This document shows positions 16,259 through 23,349 of a stretch of 64,000 nt of DNA, in pieces. Source of the stretch: CAZKBP01 sp964551015 (GTDB lineage: Bacteria > Bacteroidota > Bacteroidia > Cytophagales > Microscillaceae); contig CAZKBP010000001.1 of NCBI GenBank assembly GCA_964551015.1, forward strand, positions 248,001-312,000, read 5' to 3'. A model generated the notes under the pieces. The model saw only the letters and a program-made list of their open reading frames with translations. It made no database searches and had not been told where the DNA came from. Position 1 is the first letter of the stretch. Each line of letters starts with the position of its first letter. The translations under genes and the position numbers were made by a program.

Positions 16259-17710
16259 ATGCAAAAACTTGGCTTAAACCAGACACTCACTCAGAAACTG
16301 TCTCCACAGCAGATACAGTTTATCAAATTATTACAAATACCTACTGCCGAACTACACGCTAGAATCGAGGAGGAATTGGAAATTAACCCCGCCCTAGATG
16401 AAGGTAGAGAGAAGGAAGAGAAAGACGATGACAATGCTGAACTTGATGATTATGATGACAACGATGATAAAGACGATCTAGACGATCTGAGCATTGATGA
16501 TTATCTGCAAGAAGAAGAAATCAGCGGTTATAAAATGTATGGAGACGGTAACTCGAAAGAAGAAGAACGAGAAATGCCTCTACCTACTACCAGTACGTTG
16601 ACAGATAACTTGCTGACACAACTGGGCTTTTTAGGATTCCCTGAAAAGGAGAAAACCATCGCCGAACAACTCATCGGAAGCATAGACGGCGACGGTTATA
16701 TCCGGCGTCCCGTGGAAGCTATCGTCAATGACTTAGCCTTTGCTCAGAACGTAGAAACTACCGAAGAAGAGGTAGAAGCTATTCTTGGTAAAATCCAATA
16801 TTTTGATCCCCCCGGCATTGCAGCACGTAGCCTCAAAGAGTGCCTCATTATCCAGTTGAGAAGAAAACAGGAAGATGATCCGCACTACAAAATCGCCATC
16901 AAACTGCTGGAAAATTGCTTTGAAGAATTTACCAAAAAACATTACGAAAAAATTCAGAAAAAGCTCAATCTAGGTGAAGACGAACTCAAGGAGGTCATCA
17001 ATATCATCACCAAATTGAACCCCAAACCAGGGGGAAACTCCGTAGAATACGCCCGTGGGCAATACATTATCCCCGACTTTATCCTCAAAAATAACAACGG
17101 GAAGCTCGAGCTCACACTCAATTCTCGTAATGCTCCTGAATTGCGTATCAATAATACTTACGCTGATATGCTCGATGCTTACAGCAAAAGTAACAAGAAA
17201 GACCGCCAGGCTCGCGATACCATCTCTTTTGTAAAGCAAAAACTGGATGCTGCCAAATGGTTTATTGATGCCATCAAACAACGTCAGCAAACACTATTGC
17301 GTACGATGAACGCGATTATCGAGTATCAGTACGAGTTCTTCTTGGAAGGAGATGAGAGCAAATTCAAGCCCATGATCCTGAAAGATATTGCCGATAAGAT
17401 CAGCATGGATATTTCTACGATCTCGAGGGTAGCCAATAGCAAATCTATTCAAACGGATTTCGGTATTTTTCCACTCAAATATTTCTTTTCCGAAGGAATT
17501 TCTACCAAATCAGGTGAGGATGTAAGTAGTCGTGAGGTAAAACACGTGCTCAACAAGCTGGTAGAAGAGGAAGATAAACGCAAACCACTTTCTGATGATA
17601 AATTAGAAAAACTACTCAAAAGCAAAGGCTACAAGATCGCCCGTCGTACTGTGGCTAAATACAGAGAACAATTAGGAATTCCCGTAGCACGCCTCCGAAA
17701 ACAGCTTTAA
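16259..17710 (+). CDS. rpoN: RNA polymerase sigma-54 factor
   Basis: The 483-residue product is the alternative sigma factor that directs RNA polymerase to -24/-12 promoters and depends on AAA+ enhancer-binding proteins. Region I is at the N-terminus (NQTLTQKLSPQQIQFIKLLQ), with ELEINPALDE next. A strongly acidic region II follows (about residues 45-100, runs of Asp and Glu). The core-binding and DNA-binding regions include DPPGIAARSLKECL and KDIADKISMDISTISRVANSK, and the RpoN box ARRTVAKYREQLGIPVARLR closes the protein. The length is normal. No enhancer-binding protein is encoded in this window. Confidence 0.97.
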   Translation: MQKLGLNQTLTQKLSPQQIQFIKLLQIPTAELHARIEEELEINPALDEGREKEEKDDDNAELDDYDDNDDKDDLDDLSIDDYLQEEEISGYKMYGDGNSKEEEREMPLPTTSTLTDNLLTQLGFLGFPEKEKTIAEQLIGSIDGDGYIRRPVEAIVNDLAFAQNVETTEEEVEAILGKIQYFDPPGIAARSLKECLIIQLRRKQEDDPHYKIAIKLLENCFEEFTKKHYEKIQKKLNLGEDELKEVINIITKLNPKPGGNSVEYARGQYIIPDFILKNNNGKLELTLNSRNAPELRINNTYADMLDAYSKSNKKDRQARDTISFVKQKLDAAKWFIDAIKQRQQTLLRTMNAIIEYQYEFFLEGDESKFKPMILKDIADKISMDISTISRVANSKSIQTDFGIFPLKYFFSEGISTKSGEDVSSREVKHVLNKLVEEEDKRKPLSDDKLEKLLKSKGYKIARRTVAKYREQLGIPVARLRKQL

Positions 17711-17726
17711 TCTTCGGAAAGATTTA

Positions 17727-17734
17727 TATTTTTG
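17727..17734 (+). promoter_or_regulatory. -7 element TATTTTTG before the PAP2-like gene
   Basis: TATTTTTG fits TAnnTTTG and sits 20 bp before the proposed TTG start at 17754, within the 43-bp gap after rpoN. It implies a separate transcript with a very short leader. Confidence 0.45.
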
Positions 17735-17753
17735 CAAAAAAAGACTGAAGCTA

Positions 17754-18383
17754 TTGAGCACGCGGAGAATTGCTTACCTGATTTCTATATTATTTCATCC
17801 TTTGCTTTTGCCCACTTGGGCTTTCTTGGTGATCCTTTACATCCATCCCTTGACCATTCTTACCGTCAATGCAGATGCGAAGTGGCGTTTGCTGGTGATT
17901 GTCTTTATTTTGACTTTTCTGGCTCCGGTTACAGGTGTGTTATTTTTTTACACCACTGGCAATATGGAAAGCCTGGAAATGAAATCTCTGCAAGATCGTA
18001 AGCTCCCTTTCGTAGTAGCCACGGTATTTTACACGGTGGCCACCCTACTTTTCAAATTTGGGGAAGCTTTTCAAAAAGTGCCGATTTTGGCCGTGATTTT
18101 AGGGAGCATCACCCTGTCGGTACTGCTGGTTACTATTATCAGCTTTTACTGGAAAGTCAGTGCCCACAGCACGGGCATCAGTGGAGTTTTGGGCTTTTTG
18201 TTTGGTTTGAGCTACCGCTATGCAGATGAAGGACTGTTTTATCCCATCATCGTTTGTACGATTATGGCCGGTCTGCTGATGAGTGCCCGCCTTTATTTGA
18301 ATGCGCATACTCCCGCGCAAGTGTTGGTTGGTTTCCTGCTTGGATTTTTTATCAACCTATCTTCTATGATATTACTTCTGTAA
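17754..18383 (+). CDS. PAP2-superfamily-like integral membrane protein
   Basis: The 209-residue protein has about six hydrophobic segments (about 6-28, 44-67, 87-100, 109-129, 140-155 and 188-209). Two segments recall the phosphatidic-acid-phosphatase type 2 active site: KVSAHSTGISG near 132-142 in place of the PSGH motif, and SARLYLNAHTPAQVLVG near 177-193 in place of SRxxxxxHxxxDxxxG. The metal-independent catalytic His and Arg are thus partly preserved (Arg in SAR, His in NAH), but the Asp is replaced by Gln. The start is TTG 17754, as no ATG precedes the first membrane segment. It may hydrolyse a lipid phosphate such as undecaprenyl pyrophosphate or be a non-catalytic relative. Confidence 0.7.
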   Translation: MSTRRIAYLISILFHPLLLPTWAFLVILYIHPLTILTVNADAKWRLLVIVFILTFLAPVTGVLFFYTTGNMESLEMKSLQDRKLPFVVATVFYTVATLLFKFGEAFQKVPILAVILGSITLSVLLVTIISFYWKVSAHSTGISGVLGFLFGLSYRYADEGLFYPIIVCTIMAGLLMSARLYLNAHTPAQVLVGFLLGFFINLSSMILLL

Positions 18384-18533
18384 AATTTCTTTTCTTTTTT
18401 TCATTTTTCTTAGATTTGAGGGAATTGAAAATTGCAGATAGGTGATTTGGGGAAAATTTAGCCCCTGAGCAACCGCCTGTAATTGCTAATCTGTGATTGG
18501 TAATTTGCAACTCATAACTACATGCATACCCTC

Positions 18534-19319
18534 ATGAACTACGAAACACTAATCTATCAAAAGGAAGCAGGTGTGGGTACAATCATCCTGAATCGCCCTG
18601 AGGTTTACAATGCGGTCAATCATCAATTGGCCGATGAACTAATCCACGCCATGACAGCCGCTGAGGCAGACGAAGCCGTGCGCGTGGTCGTGCTCACCGG
18701 AGGCGACGGTAAGGCTTTTTGTACGGGACACGATCTGAAAGCACCTGAAAACCAAAAAGGTGCCCCTCCTTCGGGTGCCATCTATCGTAATTATTTTCCC
18801 TTGATCCCGATGATGCGCCAAATGCCCAAACCTATTATCTGTCGCCTGAATGGAGTCGCAGCCGGAGCAGGATGCTCTCTCGCACTGGCTTGTGATCTAA
18901 TCATTGCCAACGAAGAAGCCGAATTGATTGAGGTATTCGTGAACATTGGTTTGGTGCCTGATGCTGGCTCGGTTTACTTTGTACAGCAATTGATGAGTCG
19001 CACTCAAGCTTTCGAGTGGATGTCTAAGGCGAAGCGCATCAAAGCCAAAGAAGCGCTTTCTTTGGGAATTGTCAATAAAGCCGTTCCGATGAGCGAATTA
19101 GACGCCGCTGTGAAGGCTGAAACGGATTTTTACGCAAATGCTCCTACCAAAGCCATCGGTATGATTAAGAAAATGCTCAATGCCGCTTACCAGTCCGACT
19201 TATTACAGGTCATGGAAATGGAAGCCACCTACCAAGATCACGCTGGTAAAACCCACGACCACCAAGAAGGCGTCATGGCTTTTTTGGAAAAGCGTAAACC
19301 AGAATTTAAAGGAAAATAA
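18534..19319 (+). CDS. Enoyl-CoA hydratase/isomerase family protein
   Basis: The product (261 residues from ATG 18534; an in-frame ATG at 18522 would add MHTL) belongs to the crotonase superfamily and would hydrate trans-2-enoyl-CoA or isomerise a related acyl-CoA. The oxyanion-hole segments are AFCTGHDLKAP (about 62-72) and RLNGVAAGAGCSLALACDLIIA (the GAGC region near residue 109). The acidic segment EAELIEVFVNIGLVPDAGS is at the position of the catalytic glutamates of hydratases. The C-terminal GVMAFLEKRKPEFKGK is typical. It is followed after 80 bp by an acyl-CoA-metabolism phosphotransferase, which fits a beta-oxidation or phenylacetate-type setting. Confidence 0.88.
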   Translation: MNYETLIYQKEAGVGTIILNRPEVYNAVNHQLADELIHAMTAAEADEAVRVVVLTGGDGKAFCTGHDLKAPENQKGAPPSGAIYRNYFPLIPMMRQMPKPIICRLNGVAAGAGCSLALACDLIIANEEAELIEVFVNIGLVPDAGSVYFVQQLMSRTQAFEWMSKAKRIKAKEALSLGIVNKAVPMSELDAAVKAETDFYANAPTKAIGMIKKMLNAAYQSDLLQVMEMEATYQDHAGKTHDHQEGVMAFLEKRKPEFKGK

Positions 19320-19399
19320 AATACGAATGGCTGCATGATTTGATTGCTTTTAAAAATAGAAGCAATTATCTCACGTAACCATTTAAAAATGAAATAATC

Positions 19400-20464
19400 A
19401 TGAGTGAAAAAATAGATAAAGCCCGCCCCGTAAGAACCGGTGAAGAACTAAACCTAGAAAAGCTAACGCCTTTCTTGAACAAAGAGCTGGGAATTGAAGG
19501 AGAAATAGAAGTACAGCAGTTTCCGAGTGGTTATTCGAACCTAACTTATTTGATCAAGTTGGGAGATACCGAGCTAGTACTACGTCGCCCACCCGTAGGA
19601 GCCGAAGATATCAGCAAAGGACACGACATGGGGCGAGAGTACAAAGTGCTCTCAATGGTGCACCCGCATTATCCCAAGGCACCCAAGCCCTTGGTCTACA
19701 CCGAAGACAAAAGTATCATTGGCGCACCCTTTTATGTGATGGAGCGCATTCAAGGCATCATCCTGCGCTCTAAGGATAAGATCTCCTATGAGGCCGCTAC
19801 TGTTCGTAAGCTTAATGAAAATTTTATGGATAATTTGGCTGCTTTGCATCAGCTAGATATTCAGCAGACCGGATTGGTGAATATTGGCAAACCAGAAGGC
19901 TACCTAGAGCGACAGGTCAAAGGCTGGACGAAACGCTACCACAAAGCCAAGACGCACGATATCCCCGATATGGAAAAAGCCATGACTTGGCTTGATGCCC
20001 ATATGCCCGAAAGTCCTGCTCCGACTTTTATTCATAATGACTACAAATACGACAATGTGGTGCTTGACCCAACGGATATTACCCAGATCAAAGCCGTATT
20101 GGATTGGGAAATGTCTACCGTTGGTGATCCCTTCACAGATTTAGGAATTGTGCTGAGCTATACCTCCGAAGAGAACGACCCGCCTCATTTGAAAAATTTT
20201 GGCATTGAAGTCGTCGAGGGGATGATGAGTCGGGAAGAATTAGTAGCACGCTACGAAGAGACCACCCAAAGAAAAGTAGAAAACTTGAATTATTATTATG
20301 CCTTCGCTTTGTTCAAGCTCGGGGTCGTCGTACAGCAAATTTATTATCGCTACCACGTGGGCTACACCCAAGACGAGCGTTTCGCTCCTTTAATCCACTT
20401 GGCCAAAGACTGCGCCCTCATGTCTGTCCGCGTGATTGAAGAGCAGAAAGTGAGCGGTTTTTAG
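19400..20464 (+). CDS. Aminoglycoside-phosphotransferase-fold kinase of the ACAD10/11 type
   Basis: The 354-residue protein has a kinase-like fold: an N-terminal lobe with FPSGYSNLTYLIKLGDTELVLRRPP, the catalytic loop FIHNDYKYDNVVLDP (about 213-227) and the metal-binding segment AVLDWEMSTVGDPFTDLG (about 234-251). These match the APH subfamily fused to acyl-CoA dehydrogenase in animal ACAD10/11, which phosphorylates 4-hydroxyacyl-CoAs. The enoyl-CoA hydratase immediately upstream supports a role in hydroxy-fatty-acid catabolism. Antibiotic resistance is unlikely. Confidence 0.82.
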   Translation: MSEKIDKARPVRTGEELNLEKLTPFLNKELGIEGEIEVQQFPSGYSNLTYLIKLGDTELVLRRPPVGAEDISKGHDMGREYKVLSMVHPHYPKAPKPLVYTEDKSIIGAPFYVMERIQGIILRSKDKISYEAATVRKLNENFMDNLAALHQLDIQQTGLVNIGKPEGYLERQVKGWTKRYHKAKTHDIPDMEKAMTWLDAHMPESPAPTFIHNDYKYDNVVLDPTDITQIKAVLDWEMSTVGDPFTDLGIVLSYTSEENDPPHLKNFGIEVVEGMMSREELVARYEETTQRKVENLNYYYAFALFKLGVVVQQIYYRYHVGYTQDERFAPLIHLAKDCALMSVRVIEEQKVSGF

Positions 20465-20495
20465 GATTAAAAATTCAAGCATCCTGCCCATAGAG

Positions 20496-20535
20496 TAAGC
20501 CCTTCCGATGCGAGCCACAGGAAGGGCTTATCTTT
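20496..20535 (+). terminator. Intrinsic terminator after the phosphotransferase gene
   Basis: Perfect 11-bp stem TAAGCCCTTCC / GGAAGGGCTTA (20496-20506 and 20520-20530) with a 13-nt loop, followed by TCTTTT. Confidence 0.8.
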
Positions 20536-20611
20536 TGACCGTCCTTAATTTGTAATTAGTAATTCCTCTTCTAAACTTTTCTTATCCATTTTCATTTATT
20601 ATCCTTGAGCG

Positions 20612-20640
20612 TTGAAAGCTCAGTAAGCATACTATTTTTG
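20612..20640 (+). promoter_or_regulatory. Promoter of the type III polyketide synthase operon
   Basis: TTG (20612-20614) and TATTTTTG (20633-20640) are spaced by 18 bp, matching the Bacteroidota -33/-7 arrangement. The start codon of the synthase is 29 bp after the -7 box. Confidence 0.65.
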
Positions 20641-20668
20641 CTACTTAGTCATTTTTTGCATAAAATTT

Positions 20669-21772
20669 ATGTCAAAATCCTATATTACAGCCATCGGTAC
20701 GGCCGTGCCACCCTATCGTATGTCCCAGTCCAGCACGCGAGAGTTTATGGTCAATATACTTCGTTTGGATGAGGCAGAAGCCCGTAAACTACGTGTACTT
20801 TATCGTTTATCAGCTATTCAGTATCGTTACACGGTGTTGGAGGATTATACTCGGGAAGAAAATTTTAGCTTTTTCCCCAATGATCCCAAACTGCACACTT
20901 TCCCCACCACGGCTCAGCGTATGCGCATTTATGAAGAGAATGCCATCAAGGTAGCTCTGGAGGCGATCAAAGATGCCGGAAGATCAGTGGATTTACCCTT
21001 GCAGCAAATTACCCATCTGATTACGGTGAGTTGCACGGGCATGTATGCCCCTGGTTTGGATTTAGAATTGATAGAACAGCTGGGTTTAAATTTTTCTACC
21101 CAACGCGTGAGCATTAATTTCATGGGTTGCTACGCCGCCTTTAACGCCCTCAAAGTAGCCGATAGCATTTGCCGAAGTGACCCGATGGCCAAGGTTTTGA
21201 TTGCCGACGTGGAACTCTGCACTTTGCATTTTCAAGATTCGGCCTTAGATGATGATTTGATCGCTAATTCCCTCTTTGCCGATGGAGCCGCGGCTGTGCT
21301 GGTAGAGGCACAACCTCGTGCTACTGGTATTTCATTAAGCATGGATGCTTTTCACTGTGGTCTGGCTCCTCAGGGCAGGAAAGAAATGGCCTGGTATATC
21401 AAAGATCAAGGATTTGAAATGCGTCTTTCGGGCTATGTACCCGACATTTTGCAAGGGAGTGTTCGCCCGCTTTTGGCAGAGTTGCTTGCCAAGCTCCATT
21501 TGAGCTTAGATGAAGTAAAATGGTTAGCACTTCACCCTGGAGGGAGGAGAATTTTAGAAGCGATTGAGGAAGTATTGCAAATTCCCAAAGAAAAAAACCG
21601 TGCTTCTTACGAAATTCTCAAAAATTACGGCAATATGTCTTCTGCTACTGTCTTATTTGTATTGAAATATTTACTTGAAAATGAGAATTTACAAAAAGGA
21701 CAAAAAATATTGAGCATGGCCTTTGGCCCAGGACTTACCTTAGAATCTGCTTTGCTGGGAGTTTGTAAATAA
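20669..21772 (+). CDS. Type III polyketide synthase (chalcone/alkylresorcylic-acid-synthase-like)
   Basis: The 367-residue homodimer-type synthase condenses a fatty acyl or other starter with malonyl-CoA units without an acyl carrier protein. The catalytic triad is visible: Cys154 in FMGCYAAFNAL, His289 in LALHPGGRRILEA and Asn322 in YGNMSSATV. The thiolase-fold segment SCTGMYAPGLDLEL is at 121-134 and the C-terminal FGPGLTLESALL is canonical. The length is normal for bacterial enzymes. A methyltransferase gene follows after 33 bp, a pairing commonly associated with alkylpyrones, alkylresorcinols and methylated quinone-like lipids. The product is unknown. Confidence 0.92.
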   Translation: MSKSYITAIGTAVPPYRMSQSSTREFMVNILRLDEAEARKLRVLYRLSAIQYRYTVLEDYTREENFSFFPNDPKLHTFPTTAQRMRIYEENAIKVALEAIKDAGRSVDLPLQQITHLITVSCTGMYAPGLDLELIEQLGLNFSTQRVSINFMGCYAAFNALKVADSICRSDPMAKVLIADVELCTLHFQDSALDDDLIANSLFADGAAAVLVEAQPRATGISLSMDAFHCGLAPQGRKEMAWYIKDQGFEMRLSGYVPDILQGSVRPLLAELLAKLHLSLDEVKWLALHPGGRRILEAIEEVLQIPKEKNRASYEILKNYGNMSSATVLFVLKYLLENENLQKGQKILSMAFGPGLTLESALLGVCK

Positions 21773-21805
21773 TTAATTACCAACAAAGTACAACCATTTA
21801 GACGC

Positions 21806-22546
21806 ATGTTTGCTACCCGTTCTTATGAGGCCGAGTTAATGGATGATCTAAATTTATCCAGCGATGATCTTAAAAAAAATTTAGAGGAGCTAGAGATCAT
21901 CAATCATTGGTTAGGGGGGCATCAGGTCGTTTTGAATGCTCTGACACGATTACTTCGCTCAGGCCTTACCCAATCGCAAAGACCGCTTAGAATCGCTGAT
22001 TTAGGCTCAGGTGGGGGGGATTTGCTAAGAGTGATCGCAAAATGGCTGCGCAAACGGGGGATTCAGGCCGAGCTTATCGGCTTGGATGCCAATGATTTTA
22101 TGATTCAATACGCACAAGAACGCTCTCAGGCTTTTCCCGAGATTCAATTTGTCCAATTAGATATTTTCAGTGAAGATTTTCAAGCAAATCATTACGATTT
22201 GGTGGTAGCTAGCCTATTTTGTCACCATTTTTCAGATGAAGCCCTCGTTCAATTGTTTGAGAAGCTTTATTTGCAAGCCAAAAAGGCGGTCATTATCAAT
22301 GATTTGCATCGGCATTGGCTGGCTTATTATAGTATTAGATTTCTGACCAGAGTTGCTCGAGGCTCTTATTTGGTACAACACGATGCTCCGCTTTCGGTAA
22401 GGAGAGCCTTCAAACGGGCGGAGCTAGCCAAGATGCTGCAAGCAGCGGGGATACAAAAATTTGAAATTCGCTGGCTTTGGGCTTTTCGCTACCAAGTCAT
22501 TTTCCCAACACGATCCAATCTCCCTGTTGATAAAATAGGAAATTAA
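21806..22546 (+). CDS. Class I SAM-dependent methyltransferase paired with the polyketide synthase
   Basis: The 246-residue protein has methyltransferase motif I in RIADLGSGGGDLLRV (63-77), the acidic post-I residue in ELIGLDAND (about 88-96) and motif IV region NHYDLVVASLFCHHFSDEAL. No membrane segment or signal peptide is present. Being 33 bp downstream of the type III polyketide synthase on the same strand, it probably methylates the polyketide on a hydroxyl or ring carbon. The exact acceptor is inference. Confidence 0.85.
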   Translation: MFATRSYEAELMDDLNLSSDDLKKNLEELEIINHWLGGHQVVLNALTRLLRSGLTQSQRPLRIADLGSGGGDLLRVIAKWLRKRGIQAELIGLDANDFMIQYAQERSQAFPEIQFVQLDIFSEDFQANHYDLVVASLFCHHFSDEALVQLFEKLYLQAKKAVIINDLHRHWLAYYSIRFLTRVARGSYLVQHDAPLSVRRAFKRAELAKMLQAAGIQKFEIRWLWAFRYQVIFPTRSNLPVDKIGN

Positions 22547-22559
22547 CGCTATCTGCTAG

Positions 22560-23009
22560 ATGCCCAAATTAGATTTAAGTAATTATCAACCCCAAGTCAA
22601 AAAAATAGACGGAGAATTATATATTTTCGATCTTGTAAGAAAAAAGTATGTTTATCTAATTCCGGAAGAGTGGGTGAGGCAAGCCTTGATTGATTTATTG
22701 GTTCATCAGTATCATTATCCCAAAGGACTGATGCGCATCGAGGGAGGACTTAACTACGGGCAGAGACAGAAGAGGTCAGATATCTTGGTTTATGACCGCT
22801 TCGGGCATCCCTTTTTCTTAGTGGAATGCAAATCTATGAAAGTACCAATCAATCAGTCGGTTATAGACCAAGCTGCTCAATATAATGCCGTAATTCAAGC
22901 TCCCTATTTGGCCGTGTGCAACGGGGTAGATTATTATGCCTACCAAATGGATCATCAAGCAAAAAAGATCGAGCCTATCGCCGCCATTCCCTCTTTTCCC
23001 GAAAAATAA
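22560..23009 (+). CDS. HsdR-N-like (PD-(D/E)XK fold) standalone domain protein
   Basis: The 149-residue protein matches the small family in Bacteroidota that resembles the N-terminal domain of type I restriction enzyme R subunits. It opens MPKLDLSNYQPQVKKIDGEL and has the nuclease-like core RSDILVYDRFGHPFFLVECKS (about 77-97), with Asp79 and the E-C-K motif, followed by a Gln-Tyr segment (DQAAQYNAV). No helicase, HsdM or HsdS gene is nearby, so it is not part of a restriction system here. The gene starts 13 bp after the methyltransferase stop codon and may be cotranscribed. Its function is unknown. Confidence 0.82.
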   Translation: MPKLDLSNYQPQVKKIDGELYIFDLVRKKYVYLIPEEWVRQALIDLLVHQYHYPKGLMRIEGGLNYGQRQKRSDILVYDRFGHPFFLVECKSMKVPINQSVIDQAAQYNAVIQAPYLAVCNGVDYYAYQMDHQAKKIEPIAAIPSFPEK

Positions 23010-23349
23010 CTGGCAAGAGAACAAGCATTTTGAAAACTCGGATGTGATTTTTTATCTCCAATTTTGTTGAAAGATGACGGAATGAGAAAATCTCTCCAGA
23101 AGCTTACAGCATCGCTAGGTCTGTGGTGAGGAGTGGATTATTTTTTGATATTAAATAGCATTGAACAGAAATTCTCAGGTGATTTTTATTAGCTTCTTAA
23201 TCATCTCAGGAAGCAAGCAAGCTTAACCTTTGCTCATCAGGACAATCAATGATCTTAACTCATCTGCTTTGGGATTTTCTTCTGGATCAGCTTATTAAAT
23301 GATCCTTGTTTGCTGGTTTCACCTCATAACATAAAAACGCATCTAATCT
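23010..23349. other. Intergenic gap without a recognisable gene
   Basis: 340 bp between the HsdR-N-like gene and the sensor gene. It contains a short hairpin GGATCA/TGATCC shortly before the sensor gene. I see no convincing promoter, RNA or open frame. Confidence 0.4.

Noticed and set aside
19400..20464. Phosphotransferase as an aminoglycoside-resistance gene
   Set aside because: Motifs and the adjacent enoyl-CoA hydratase match the ACAD10/11-type kinases of acyl-CoA metabolism.
22560..23009. HsdR-N-like protein as part of a restriction-modification system
   Set aside because: No helicase, methylase or specificity subunit is present; it is a standalone family seen throughout the phylum.
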